A DNA stretch of 64,000 nt from Parascedosporium putredinis (taxonomy: Eukaryota > Ascomycota > Sordariomycetes > Microascales > Microascaceae): assembly GCA_949357655.1 (NCBI GenBank), contig CASHTG010000012.1, forward strand, positions 186,001 to 250,000. The letters are read 5' to 3'. Of this stretch, positions 12,101-25,900 are shown piece by piece (the stretch's first letter is position 1; the number at the start of each line of letters is the position of its first letter). The translations under genes were made by a program, and so were the position numbers. The notes under the pieces were generated by a model. That model searched no databases. It was not told the DNA's origin and was given only the letters and a program-made list of their open reading frames with translations.

Positions 12101-15100
12101 ACTTGCGTGTGCTAATATGATACAAGTACCGACGAGTTCCTCAGAGCCCCCAAGGTTGATGCTGGCTCGAGTTTACCCCTTCCGCGCTGGAACGGAACAC
12201 TAACCCACTTGTACACTAGCTATCCCACCTTCCCTCCTCTAGGCTCAGGCTCTGTTCCCTTTTACTAGCGCCCTGGGCTCCCTCCTCGACTCTGGAGCTG
12301 CCATGCCATCAATCGATGGTCCCACTCTGACGACGTTGGAGGAGGGTCGACACGTGTGGTCTTGCTCTTTCTCCCGAGTCCCGTTGAACACTCCTTTTCT
12401 CTCTTCCTTCCCAACTCCTCCTTTGGTTATTATCCACTAACGAATGTCTCCGTTCTGATGTAACGCTAGAAGTGTTGTAGTGTAGAGATATCATTGTTGA
12501 TCCCCATTTGCTCGCTATCACTTGTAGGTACTTACTCACTCCTCGCAATGTCCAGCCTAAGGACAGGAAACACAGTGGTAGTCGGGCATCAATTGATGCA
12601 AGGACACCGATTGACTCAAATTTAAAGTGAAAACCTGGTCTATATTTGGTTCTCTCCCTCAGACTGGACGAAATCTGCCCTCGATTATTTCCGAGAGAGG
12701 AAGAAACAGGCCGCGGGATTTGGGCAGAGCACCCATCCTTGATCAAGACGACTTGGCCCTCCTCGGAAACAATGGAGGGATGACAAGTCAACTGCGGGAC
12801 AAGGGTCAAGGGGTCGGGGTCAAGGAGCGATCTTTGTCCAGGAAAGGTTAAGTCACGGCAAAGCCGATGCGCAGTGGCGGGACGTGGCGCACCTGAGCTT
12901 GCCCGATTCGTTTAATGAAGACGCCCTAAAGGTACGAATCGGAGCCAATCACACCCAGTAACTCAGCTCTTTCCAGGGGCAGGCTTACCCTGAAGAGGTG
13001 TGAGGTGCTGATTTCTTCTAGTCATGGGCCTGGATTCTGGCCTCATCAACCTGGAGAGCGACGGCTTAATGAAGTTTCTAGATGTAGCATCGAGGTGTTG
13101 TCATGTCTTTGACATGACGAACTAGGTTTGGCTTAACATCCGGAGCTAATTCTACTAGGCCTTGTACAACGTGGTCGAGAATCCTCGCGGCGGTCTAGAA
13201 TTCTGGTTCTAGCCACATTCTGATGCGGCGGCTCATCAGAGACAGCTTGACAGCATCAGATGTCAGAACTTGTTTGCGTCATCCCGATCCAACCACGCCT
13301 CCCATTATCTCTTTGCTTCCAGCCTCCTTCTTAATCCTCTCCCCGACGGCCCGAGTAGGGAAAGGAGGAGCCCGAGACAGGCTGAGACTTTTAGACTCGA
13401 GGCTGGGTTGTTCCGGTAGCCTTTTTTCTTCACATTCTCCTTGGGACGTGCTGATCCCCTCCATCTCTTGATTTTTCAGCTGGACAAGTCAGTCTTCCAC
13501 GCTAAAGCAGTCCTCAAGCCTGACATCTTTCGTACCTCTAGCCAACCCTAGCCCCCAGATTAGAAACTAAAGAATGACCGGCCGAAATGGAGTCTATAAG
13601 GCGATCCTCTACCGAGGTATACTCCACGAATTGTCTTGGCAAAAGACGGCAGAAGGGAAAAGATGAAGAAGAGTGAGAAAAACGAGAGAACAGAAAGTGT
13701 TCCAAGCGACTACCATTAGAGTACGCAGTGAACCATGGCTGTAGTCGGCAAGCGATGGCTCTTCGCAACAAAGTTTTCCGCAGGGCTGGATTTCTCTCTC
13801 TGAGGGCGACGAGGGTGAGAGTGAGTGACGCAAGGAGGGAGAGGAGTAGTGTAAAGCGCCCTTCTGACTATGCCCTATTAGCTTGAGTTTTATCATTACA
13901 GCGGATAAACACAGATGGTCCTTACTCCCTATTTCCATGCAAGCTGCGGAATGTCACTAGCTCTCCTTCAGCTCAGGGTGCGCAAAACGTCCGAAGTTAG
14001 AGCTCCGTCCTCGCCGCAAGCATCATGCCGGCTAACCATGTGCCCTGTCGAGCTTAACCAGTGCCAGAAGGGGTTTCGAGGGCTTGGTGAGATTTCTTCG
14101 TCTTACTTCACCCAAACCATAAATACCCGGGCCTTTCTTTCAGGGAGGGGGTAGAAAGAGGCAAAAAGAGCTCGTCCATGTCTGTCCGTAACCGTGGTCC
14201 CGGATCACGCTAGCTGAGCTAGGATCACCAACTGACCCTTTTGCCATGCGAGCTCAGTAGTTGAACTGAGCTCCTGCCCCGATGGCTCGCTTCAGCCTGG
14301 CCCTGCTCGCTATGCAGTGGGAGCGTCACCCTCCCCACCGGAAGCTAGCTCGGTCTTATTGTTTATGATCCCCTACCCAGACTTTGTCTCGGTGGCGGCC
14401 TCCATCCTCCCGATCGATAAGTAATACTGGTGATCCCCTAACGGGTTAAGCTGCGGAGTTGGCAGAGGCTGGCGCAGGCAGCGTCATCGGAGATCGACCC
14501 GGTTGCGGGATAGGGTTATCTGCGATGTCTCTCTACCTTGTTTTTTGCGTTCTGTCCCTCTGCAAGGAAACAAGGAAATTCGCGCCTCGACGTCGGCACG
14601 AAAGCCACCTACCAGCCCCACCTCTTGCATCAGCTGTCTCGGCCAAGGCGCGATCTGTGTGGGCTTTGGGTCTCGTCCCAACCTCGTCGTGACGCTGGGG
14701 AAAAAGAAGACAGAGGAAAATGGGGGTGGGCGGGGAGGTGAACGGCACGGGCGCTGTGTCTTGCTGCACGCTAAAACCAGGACCATCTTCCCATCTCGCC
14801 CAGGTCCCCTGGGGAGACAACGCTCGGGGAGAGGGGGTAGAGGAAGAAGGTGGGACGGCAAGGAAACTCTACACTAGATGGCTTAGGGGGTAGGAAGCGA
14901 GTGCAATAGGACGAAAGGGGTTGCTATCTCTCTAAAGCATCCAGCTAGATGGCGCCGCCAGCCGCACCCGCTCCCATCGCGAGACACGACTTCACACAAC
15001 TGCGGCGTCCCGAGGGCTTTTAGGGCTATTACTTGGAAGTAGTGTGTTTTGATGGGTCGTAAACTCGTAGAATTTTTGTTTATTCGAGTGAAAGAATAAA

Positions 15101-15563
15101 AGTAAGGCCTCGTCAAGCGCCATCCGGGCCCTCGCCATTTTTAAAAACGACAGACGGGTCGACAAGGGGAGATAATCAAGGTTGTTCCTTTCCCTATGCT
15201 CGACTCGCCCGAGCAAGGCAAAGAAAACAAGAAAGAGGTGACAAAATAATAATGATACGAAGAAAAATAGATATAAATAAAACAAGTCCCAAAACCCCTC
15301 CCATAGAGCCCATAAGTCTAGCGCCTCTTGTTATATGCCAATCAATGCCTCGCACCCGGGATCCCGCTTCCTTCTCCGGTTCGCAAAGCCCAAGGGGTTT
15401 GTTCCAAGGAGAGTAAACCCCCTCCCGCCAGAGAAGAAGATATGCCATGGAGAAATACAAAGTCATGTCCAGATTCGTGGCCCCCTTCAGGGGGAAACAC
15501 CCTCGCCCCTCTATCCACTTCCTTGCGTAGTAATCACCAAGGTCCGTAGATACGCCTCGGCCC
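9127..15563. other. Gene-poor stretch of 6.4 kb
   Basis: No open frame on either strand looks like protein; those present are short, overlap antisense to each other and lack plausible splicing. The part next to 9126 should be the metacaspase promoter and leader, and the part next to 15564 the 3' UTR of the CM1 gene. The only structured signal noted is an AGCT-rich palindrome cluster at 14166-14350. A non-coding RNA cannot be excluded from sequence alone. Confidence 0.45.
14210..14273. repeat. Paired short inverted repeats rich in AGCT
   Basis: CTAGCT-G-AGCTAG (14210-14222) is a perfect palindrome with a one-base centre, flanked by direct copies of GGATCAC (14202-14208 and 14222-14228). About 28 bases downstream, GAGCTCAG (14250-14257) and CTGAGCTC (14266-14273) form an 8 bp stem with an 8-base loop. 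Further AGCT/TAGC words occur at about 14168 and 14343. No tRNA cloverleaf fits. This may be a regulatory-protein site or simply chance. Confidence 0.35.
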
Positions 15564-18500
15564 TTAGACGCGAACGACACCAACGCCGCCGCCGCTGCCA
15601 ATATTGCCCACCTGCCTCGCTCTCTTTTGCCTCTTCATGTCGTCGACGCAGGCCACTAGCCTCTTGCGCTTCTCCTCTTGCTCGGACCACGACCGGGCAG
15701 CCATGCGGGCGCGAGCCACGAACCGAGCTGCGAGCGCCACCGTGCGCAGGGTCGGCCGAGGCGGGCGGTCGGCAGCACCAGCCGACACCAGCGCGAGTTG
15801 CTGGCGCCGCGTGGGGGAGGAGAGCGGCGGGATCCGAGGAGCTCGGTGCGGATGGACTCGAGTTCGCGAAGCTGTGCCTTGTTGCTGTACACGGAATCCA
15901 GATTAGCATCGAACACAAAAAGGGGTGAGAAGGAAAAAAAGGAGGGCAGGGAAGGGCACAATAAAAAAGGAGAACCCTGCACGCGGGTGCAGGGCGGGTG
16001 GGCGGTGGGGAGGGGGAGGGAGGAAACCGGAGTGAGTAGAGTAGGGGAAGGGGGTGTGGGGATACGTACCAGGCGTTGGCGACGTCGAGCTGGAGCTGGA
16101 GGAACTTCTTGGCGAATGCAGCATCGGCACGCAAGCCAACCTCCCGCTCCCACCTTTTTGCATCCACTCCATCTGCATGACGAGACCGCGAATCTCCTTT
16201 TCGTGCTGCCTGCCGTCTGCAGGCTTGGCCGCCTCCACCGCCGTCGTCTCGCTCATGCCGGAGAACCGCAGCGCCGCCCTATCGCCGATCGACTGCGCCG
16301 ACTTGAGCGTCTTGACGTCGCGCTGCAGCTTCTCCGCGCTGACACGGTAGGCGGCCCTCTCGCTGCGCGCGCGCTCCAGCTTCCGCCTCAGCGAAGCCTC
16401 GGTGGCCAAGAGAGACTCCATCATCTCCTGCTGCTGCCGGACGTCATGCTCGAGGGCCTCCGTCTCGGCCTGCGCCTGGCGGAGCATGCCCTGCAAATCC
16501 CGGCGCTCTGCCGTTGCCACCTTGTCATCCGCTTTGCTAGATGACAAGGCGGCAGCAGCTGCGGCCTCACGTCCGGCCTTGTCAAGCTTGAGCTTGAGTT
16601 TCCGGATTAGGCGTTCGTGTTGGGCGGCCGCCTCCTCGGACTCGTTCTTGGCATCCTCGAGCGCTTGTTCAAGAGCCATTCTTTCGTCCTCGAGCTCTTC
16701 GAGACGCGTCTGGACATCTCGGGATGACTGAGAGGCCCGGCGCTCTGCCTCGCGGAGCTTGGCCTTGAGGTCGTTCGCCATCTGGTGCGCTGCGGTAAGC
16801 TGGCCGCGAAGCTCGCCCACCTCGCTCTTCCGGGCCGATCCGTTAGAAATGGACCCTGGCGACGTGATCAATCGCGATACCTCTGCTTCGTGCACGTGGC
16901 GCTCGAGCTCCGCAACCTGTCGCTTGAGCCCCCTCACGACATCCTTGTGCGTCGTCTCTTTTTGCATGTAGTCTAGTTCTTTGGCCCGGGCTGCGGTAAG
17001 ATCTCTCCGAATCATCGACAGCTCGCTGTTGCCTTCCGCACCAAAGCTCGTGCTGCCGCTAGCAGCCGCAAGCTGCATCTCGTAGTCATCGATGCGACGT
17101 TCGAGATCTCTGATTGTGCGGCGCGCAGTTGCAAGGTCTTGGTTGTCAGAAGTGGAGGACTGTCGGAGCTGCGCATGAAGCTGTAGGATATCCTCATTGA
17201 GCCGTTCCTCCTCACGGGCGGCCCTATCAATCTCGGCCTCAAGGGAGTCCTCGATCGCTTGCCTCTGCTCGGAGACGAGTTTGATCTCCTCCTTCAACCG
17301 GCGCACTTCGATGTCGAGCTTGGTTTTAGCCGTCCGGAGCTCCACCTTCTCCTGGTCGAAGCGGTACGTTTCCTCGCCATGCTTCCGCGACCTCTCAAAC
17401 CCCGCCTGGAGCTCGTTCCTCTCCGCTTCCACCTCTGCCAGCGACCCTTGAAGAGAATGCAGATTGATGTTGGCGGTGGCGAGTTGGTCCTGGACCGTCT
17501 GTTTTTCCCGGGTAAGCCGAGTGAGTTGCGCTGAAGATTCGCTGAGCTGATCGCGTAGCCTGTCGAGGGAACCGGAAGTGGCCTGGGCGGTATCGTGCGA
17601 TGCGCTGGTAGCGCTCTTCGCCAGATCTGCGGCGTGCCGGAGCACATCCACCTCTCGCCTGAGGTTTTCGCACTCCTTCCGGCTAGTGTCGAGGTCCTTG
17701 CGCGACTTGTCCGAGCTGTTGTCGAGAGCAGCCTGGAGCACATCTACCTCGTCCTTAAGCGCGCTGACGCGTTCCGTTTGGGCTTGGAAGTCGACAGAAG
17801 ACTGGCGAAGCTCATCGCGCACGCCAGAGACCTCGGTCCGTAGCTCATTCAGCATCGTTTGCCGGTGATCAAGAGACTGCTGCAATTCTTGGATTTGTCG
17901 TTTCAGGATCGCTTCTTCGTTCTTGTGACGGTCCGACTCGCTCTGAATGGCTTGCTGGAGTTTGGTCTCCTTGCTTGACAGGGTACCCTCGACATCGCGG
18001 AGTTTGTCGATGGTCTTCTGTAGGCCGGCAGCCTTCTCTTCCGCACGGTCGCGCTCGGACTCGAGTGTTTGCTTTTCAGACTCCCACTTGTCGCTATCGT
18101 TGTCGTACAGGTTGTCCCTTTCCCGAATCGCGGCCTGAAGGTCGGAGATCTCGTCGTTGAGCTTCTCAATCTCCTGGCGGTATTGGCTCCTGATGTCACG
18201 CTCGATATCAAGAGTGTGCTGCCGCTCTTTGCCAAGGCCGGCCTCGAGATCGCCGATGGTGTTCTTGAGCTGGGAAATTTCGCGCTGGAACGAGACCGTC
18301 TCAGATCGGAGAGCATCATTCCGGGACTCGAGCATGCTCAGCTGGTCTTTTTGCGCATCCATGTCGGCCTGGAGATCGGCGTACTCGGATTTGAGGACCT
18401 GTAGCTCGCGATCGGACGCGTCCCGTTCCCGCTTAGCCTCCCTGTACTTTGTCCTCATGTCCTCATTTTCTTTGTGACAGTCAGAAAACTGGCGCTCCAG

Positions 18501-19914
18501 ATCAGCATAGTCGTGTCCGGCCTGGTCGAGCTCAGTCTGCAAGCGGGAGACCTTCTCCTCGATCTGGCGCGATAGGCCTTTGGTGACAACGGACTTGTTG
18601 GCCATCTCATCTTGCAACTCTTCCAAATCGTGATTCGCGCGCTCCTTTTCCGACAGAGCATCTGCTAATTGGTCCTTCATCTCGTCCACCTGCGTCTCCA
18701 AAACACGCACATTCCGCTCCAGGTCTTCGATGGTGTCACGAGCGTCGTCAAGCTCATCGTTGTTCTGGGCTTTCTCCTCTAGTTCAAGAACTCTGCGCTG
18801 CGCAGTCTTCCTGTCGGCTTCGGAAGCCGCCAGTTTTGCCTTGAGCTGTTCAATCTCCTCATCCCTCTCCAGTAAATCATCCTTTTCCTGCGCGGCCCCA
18901 CTAAGCTTGTCCTTGAGGTCTTCGATATTATCCTCATGCTCGCTAATGATGCGGTCTTTTTCCCGGATGTCGGCTTCGAGGTCCATTACTTCGTCGCGAA
19001 GCTTGTCGACGCGAGCCTGGTCCCTCTGTCCTTCGTCGAGCTCACGTTTCAGCTCCTCTAGCTCAGTCTCCCTGTCGTCGAGGATGCGCCTAAGCTGTTC
19101 TAGTTCGACGCGCTGGCTTTCGTCTGCATACTTCTTCTTTGTACGTTCTTGCAATTCAATCATTTGTTGCCTGAACGTCTCCAAGTCTTTTTCTGCCGTG
19201 TTGAGATGCTTCTTGTACCGGTGTAGCTCCCTCTGCATCGTAACCTTGTCGACCTTTAGCTCGGTGTTCTCCTTGAGTGCGGCCTCGCTAAACCCGGGTC
19301 CAGTTTTCCGAAGCGCTTCTTCGAGGAAGTGAATTTTGAGCTTCAGGCCGAAATTCTCCTTTTCGATCTTATCGATGACGTTTTCCTGTTCTCTTAGCGA
19401 GAGCTGGTTCCCGTCCTGTAGCGGGCCTTTCCCGTTGCCGCGTCTCGTAGGAAGAGCCATGGGCGTAGAGGCGGTACTACTCGTGTCTACGACTGGCAGC
19501 GTCGCGTCCGCATAGGACCGGCCAAACATGGACACCTCGCCGGCCGGAACTGGTGTTAGATCCCCCTCGAGTGTGTCCATGGCCGGTGTCGCGGGTACGC
19601 CACCATTCTCCTTGCCCCCTACGCACGCTCCGCGTCGCCGATTTGAGCATTGGGGTGAATTCCGCGCCTCCGAGGTTCGCTGGGAGGTTTCGTCGGTCGT
19701 GAAAAGGGGCTCGCCCCCGAGGAGTACGGAGACTGACGCCCCCAGATCGGCCATTCCGAAGCTGGTTGAGGAGGTTGTTGCCGTCTTTGGGAGGGGAGAC
19801 GAAGGAGGGTTCTTGGGTGATATCGGCGAAATCGGGTCGGCGGGCGCTGAGGTATGTCGCGTCTCCAAGGTTGGTCCGAGGCGTGTCCAAGCTGCCATAG
19901 CCCGGCTGGACCAT
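15564..19914 (-). CDS. apsB: CM1-domain microtubule-organising scaffold (ApsB/SnaD/Mto1-like)
   Basis: A large coiled-coil protein that recruits gamma-tubulin complexes to spindle pole bodies and other MTOCs. Exon 1 is 19914-16070 and exon 2 15884-15564, separated by a 185 bp intron; corrected length is about 1388 residues. The N-terminus (MVQPGYGSLDTPRTNLGDATY) carries the family signatures LLNQLRNGR and NLPANLGGAEFTP. A centrosomin motif 1 follows at about residues 168-230 (LREQENVIDKIEKENFGLK, then KIHFLEEALRK). Nearly continuous heptads run from about 230 to 1270, and the conserved C-terminus PTLRTVALAARFVARARM ends the protein. The frame breaks at a C5 run at 19615-19619 (one extra or two missing), a T5 at 16155-16159 (one missing; restores EWMQKRWERE) and a GGG at 15829-15831 (one missing). 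Mto1, ApsB and SnaD cannot be separated without alignment, so the symbol is by family resemblance. Confidence 0.88.
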
Positions 19915-22900
19915 CTTTCCGGTGTTGACAGCGAGCGTGTGGTGGGTTTCTGCTCTTTCTGTTCGTTTAGAGGTTCGCGAAAAAGCCCGTTTAGGCCATG
20001 GAATAAAGTTGAGCCTATTCGAATAATGACGTGTGAAAATGGTACAGCAAGGTTGGGAGGGAGAAAAAAACCCACAAAGAAAAGAAATGTTGACACCGGT
20101 GGCAGGTAATCTCAAAATGGGGCTAAAGAATAGTAGGCGAATGTTTTGAAGTTGGCGCAAGGAAATTCTCTTGTTGTCATGCGTTGAGCGTGTCGTGGGT
20201 AGCTCAAGACTATCGTCGTGAACAATGTCAACTTTCCATCCCAGAACGAGTAAATGGCTGGTGGAGGAATTGGAGAACGCGTCTTGTTTACTGTTGACCG
20301 AATACGGACTAGCGTGTGTGGGGACGAAAGCCGCAATGGACTCAAGTCATTGGCCAATAACAAGGTTTTGAAAGGGTCCTGAGAATAAACTCGAGGGACG
20401 ATTATGTCAGACACGTTGGCTTGTAGATTACCTAAGCCATTTGCTCGTTGTTGCCCCACCTGCCATGCTCTGGCGCGTCAAAGCAGAGGAGCTGCCATTT
20501 GGAGGAACTGCGGGTGGTGAGAATCAACCCAAGTGTCACCTCCCTCAAGACAAGAATCACTCATTCAATCACTTTCCACGTTCGCCATGCCCATTTCTTT
20601 CGTCTTAACACATGCAGCATGCAGGCTGGATGTTTGCGGAGCGAGGTACCCATTCCATACGAGCACACTAGAGAAACTCGCCCATATTCCCTTGTGCTTT
20701 TAATCCCCTAAAGATATCATATCAATATATAAAAGGGTCATCAATGCTGGTCTATGAGCCTGCTCACCGCCGATCCCGTCGTTGTCACAAGTCGGGGAAT
20801 GCAAAGACCAGGAGTAGCCGGGCGAGGGGGGCATTGTGAGGGCGCGGCATACCCACCACACCTTGCCTCCACCCACCAGTAATACCGCTGCTGGTTTACC
20901 GCAAGGAGAGGGCGTGGGCTCTCCGCCTGCCCACTTGGTTGATTCGGTAAAGCACAGCAACACAAGACAGGAAAGCGAAGTAGACGAGAAGGATTGAGTA
21001 CCTCTTTAGTTTGCGCACGCTCCAAGGTAGACGTAGACTCACATCCGCCCTCGCTTTCGCGCTCGCCTTGGCTACAAGCGAGAAGGGCGAAATGGCGAGA
21101 ATACGTTGAATGGCTGCGGCTGCGGAGACCGCCCACCCCACCTTTATTCTGCGGCTGCCGTTGCATCTCCAAGGGCACTACTGATCAACTACTGGATTTC
21201 CACCCACGACCCTCCCCACCTACAAGACGACGGTACTGCACTGGTACTCCACGTCTGGGCCGTGTCTTGCTGTCGAGAAACTGCAGGTCGTCTGGAGGAA
21301 CCCTCAGGTGACTCTGGCAACATGTGATCATGGAAATGCCAGGTCGAGACGTGGCTTTGCATTAATCGCAGCTTCCTAACAATTTCAAAGCTGACAATTT
21401 GACAACCTGGGGAGGAGGGGAGCAGAATAATAAAGTTGTCCTGACTTCAACTTCTAGCTCGTCCCCTCGGCGGGGTGACAAAAGGCGGTGGGCTTAAAAT
21501 AGCCTCCCGTAAGAGCTGAGCTATTTCGTCGGCCCCGTGGCGACATCAGAAAGGTTCTGTCTGTCGGTGGCCAGCAGTAATGATGCGCAGCGGAGATAGG
21601 CGGGTTTCCTTTTTGGTATATGGGGCACTCTCTCAATCAAGACATCAATGGAGCAAATCGCAGCGGGAAGGGAAAGGGGTGCTGGACGTGAAAGCGTGGA
21701 GGCGTGGAGGCGTGGAGGCGTGGAGGCGTGGAGTGGAAGTGTGGAAGTGGAGGAGGGGCGGCGGGGCCCGCTCTCAGAGACTGCCAGCTTGCGGTGATAG
21801 TGGGGTAGTAGGGGTCCTTGCACTGCCAAAGAAAAAGCACGAGCATCATGAGGAACGAAGCGGGACAGCCAAAGGAAGACGGGTCACACACCGAGTCACA
21901 GCTCGAATCAATTACGGATATTGGACGATGATGGCTTGAATGGGTAAAAGTTGGTGGATGACTGGATGAGTCTTTTGACCCATGAACTGGGGTTCGTAAA
22001 TTCGGTACCACGAGATTGCGGATTTGCCACTTGTGGGACCATCGATTTGGTTGTGTTGAGCCGATGCCTGGATACCGGCGCATTCCAGTGTTGTCAAGGC
22101 CCTTGCGAACAATATGAAGTACGAATTAAATTCGATATCCAAAGGTAGGTTGTCGGTCTGTCAGACCAATCCCCCTTTTTCAACGCGCTTGCTCTGTTAC
22201 GACCGAGCTCGTCTTGCATCAGGCTCCGCATTCTATGACATGAAGGACGAGACCCCTCAACACCCCCAACTGTCTTCTCAAAGATCAGGGGAGGGGGAAA
22301 CATGACACGACTTCATTTCGCAAAGGGTCGGAAGGACCTGGGAGCAGAGGTGCGAGGCATCAAATGAGGGGAATAAGGGAAGGAACAAGAGGAATGGATC
22401 TTTACGCAGCATGAAAACGAATTGATGTCACTCAACTCGTTGCGAGCCAACAAAAGCGTCCATCGACGTTGATCGACTCGGCCTCGTTCGTGGCGATGGA
22501 ACTATGGAGCCAAGAGATTATTGTCTTGGTGGCGGGGGTGGCGGGGTTGCGCTTCTCAATGTTGTTGTTGCTGGATTAGAAAGGATTAGAAAGGACCTTT
22601 TCCAGGAGTCGGCATCGAACGGCAGGACGCGGCACGTCGTCTCCCCCCTGTACAAACGGCCATATAGATCCAAGATGGACCAACTTCTTCAATCACAAGG
22701 GGTTGCATCCAGTACTAACCTCTCCAAAGCAAATCAGTGTTCCGCATGCCTGGGCAATATCCAGCTACATACGCGTCCCCTCCCCTCGTCGGAGCATGTT
22801 TGAGCCCTGGCCCAGGTGCGTCCGGGTGTTGCACTGAGAGCTTGTTCGGAGTTCGGATGCAACGCCATGAGGCACCCCAGAGACACTTCCTCGGCATGGC

Positions 22901-25900
22901 TGCATTGCATGTTGCAGCATCCTTTCGGGGACTTATTTGACTGCTCTTTTCCCTTCCCACGCCTGAGCTAAGACCCTATTCATGATGAGAAGAAGGGTTT
23001 CTGGCTGGTTGACATGTGCGGAAAGAGAGATACCCGAATGCCACCGCCACAGACCCCAGGGTGTTCACGTGCATGGTCCCTCAAATCTCCATGAATCTGT
23101 GATTTCAATCAGCGTCAGGCCTTACTCATACTCTAAATTGAGATGTAGGAAGAGGGGGGAGGGGCAAGATATGTATGGATGTCAAACGCCAAGAGGGACA
23201 TGATAGCTTTGGTCTTAACTTGCGCACTACATCCACCCATTTCATGGCCTTGTCATCTAGTATTTCGTCTATGGCATAGTTGGGCAACGTTATCATGCTC
23301 GTGGTGGTGGCACTGGGAGAGGGGGTGGGGGTTCTGCCACATCAATTGATGCACCTTTTTTTTTTGCTTCGTTCGTCTCATCCTCTCAGATCGCCCACAC
23401 CAAGCACGACACGTTTGTGCAGGGCAAGTCTGCACGACCTCAAGTCAAAAGGAGCTCCCTGCTCCAAGATCACTAGATGAGACGACCCTCAGAGTTCGAA
23501 TAGGCCAGTTCAGTCCAGTCAAAGGGCTGCCGGTCGCGGGTCCCCTTCCCCCGTTCGCCTCGGGGCCTGAAGGGGTTGCATTAGCCTCGCAGCCAGCAGC
23601 TTGACCGAGACTGGTAAAGCTCGTGGATAGATCCATCAAGTATTCACTTGACCCATCAAGCTGCAGATACTGGACCTCGTCGCTGTAACGGGCGAAGTTG
23701 ATCAGACAGTTATCGTCTTTGTCTCTATTCTCTCCCGGCCGTCTGCTCCTCTCCAGGGTCTGGCGACGCTACTCCGCTCCCACCGCGCATCTTTTTCTTG
23801 TTTTGGCTTGAGCTTTGCTTTGCTCAGCGCAAGCCTCTTTGCTGTCCTTCGACGCCGTTGCGTCTGGAAATGTGGGGAAGTCCTTTCTTTCTTTCTTTTT
23901 TGGTCGAGGTGCTCACGCCCTGCCACCGTTCAGCGATTTCAATCATCCAAGGGCGTCGATCACCCCAATACCGTCTCGCAGCCCCCACCCCTCCCCTCCA
24001 GCTCCCCACCACTCAATCCACTCCTCCTGCTCATCCCACCACAGCCCTTCGGCATACGCTCCTTCCCAGATCAAATCAATGGATCCCTCACTTCGACTTC
24101 GTTCTTCTACCAACCCTACATGTACACATCGACCCCCTCCCCTTCCCCCTCGTATCTATTCCTGCTTGGCGAAAAGAGCCTGGTGCTTATGGGCTTAAGC
24201 AAGTTGACAATCAGCTTGAGGAGTTTGCACTCCCTTGGCCACGGATATAATTCAAGCCCTTCTCTCTGCTGATCGCTGAATTTGGAACTTTGTCAGCGGT
24301 CTATGTAGGGAATGAATGCACTGGATCATATTGATCTCGATCCTCAGCCCCTCATTCTCGTTTTGCGAGTCGACCGTATCCACACCCCCTGGTCCCAATT
24401 CGGTTCTTTCCCCTTCCTGACTATGCAAATCTTCAACGATCCTTGCTTCATCTCAACCTCATCCAGCACCTCTTCTTCGTAATACAACCTACGCGTTATT
24501 GCAAACAAACGAGATCAGACTAGTGCCGACTAGCGACTGAGACCAGGGACGGGAAAAGCGACCCACAAGAGAATCGTCACAAGGCTCTTCAAGTTGTAGA
24601 CTAACACTGGTCGAGATACCAATTCTGGCCACTGATTGACGAGAATCGGGGCACTCAAGTATCGAGGGGGAGGGGGTGGGGTGTGATAGGGACAAACAAT
24701 CCACAACCTTCGACCCTCGCCTACCGTGAGCAAAGTGGTGTGAAGTTGGCATCCATTGTATCGAAATCAAGAGCCTGAGAAACTTGAGGAGTGGTGTGGG
24801 ATTGATCCATTCAGTGTTCTTGACAGGTGAAATTAACTTGGGCTCCTGTGCCGCGCCGCTCCTATCTTATTCTATTCTCGTCCTTCTTAGCGACCGTCTG
24901 CATCGGTCTTTTATATTAGCATATTTGAGATTTCCTGGGTCTCTGCCTCGGTATCGCCCTCAGTCTTCGAACGCTGGATAGACTCAACCGTCTTGACCAA
25001 ACAACGGCTGCCCTGCACACTGGCATTGGCACCCTCAAATTGCTTAGCCCAACACCCATGGCAGTTAGCATTACATTCGGGTCTCGTTGGCGTTGTAACA
25101 CGACCAACCCAAGCCTGGAAAGACCCACGACTCCAATACCGTGCTTCAAGTCCAATAATACCCACGACTCCAGGCCCACGGCTCACCCTAGAGAAAGAGG
25201 AAGTCGCAAGACCCGTGGTACCTTTGCCCCCTTCCCCTTCTCCTCATCGACAGCCTGACACATTGAGGCAAGCGCAACGTCCGCACACTCGACGTCCTCG
25301 GTATACTTGTACATACACCCAAGACAACTTGGAAAGCTATACTAGTGTGGGTGTGCCCCTGGTGTTGGCAGAAGCGAATTGAAAGGAAGCGCGAACCTGA
25401 ACCTGCTCCTCCCCCGACCCCCGACCCCCGACTCGGCTCCTCTCCTCTCAAGTTGCCACTTCCATTGCTTTGCTATTTAAATGGTTGAGACACCCCCTCG
25501 AGTCCTTGCTCTTCTCGAAACCAGACGACGACGCTTGATTTAGCTTTCCAACTTGGTCACTCGGGCACAGCTTACATCAGTTCCGCTCGCTCACCATCAC
25601 ACAGCCATTGCACCTCCCTCATCTTTGGTGCTAGTCTAACCCTCTACTCCTTAACCCTCGATCTTTTTTGTTCTATCCTGTCAAGTTCCCAAGATAAGGA
25701 CGGATCTTCCCACACTTCTCAAGTGTAACGACTGTTATTCGGCTGGTGCCTCGCTTTGATACCGGTTGGCCCATATTTGCTTAGCTGAGGAGATTACCCC
25801 CACCGAGCACCAGTTCGTCGCAGCCGGCAGCCAACCCAATTGCTCCAGCAGACGGCTCCAAATACCCGGGCTTGCAGACCAGGCCAACTCCTACCACCTT

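Noticed and set aside
14200..14290. tRNA-like words (GCTCAG, palindromes)
   Set aside because: No acceptor stem, anticodon arm or T-loop can be placed on either strand; only isolated stems exist.
16054..19332. Several plus-strand frames of 60-200 codons opposite the CM1 gene
   Set aside because: Ser/Leu/Arg-rich antisense shadows of a heptad-repeat coding region; no splice sites or family features.
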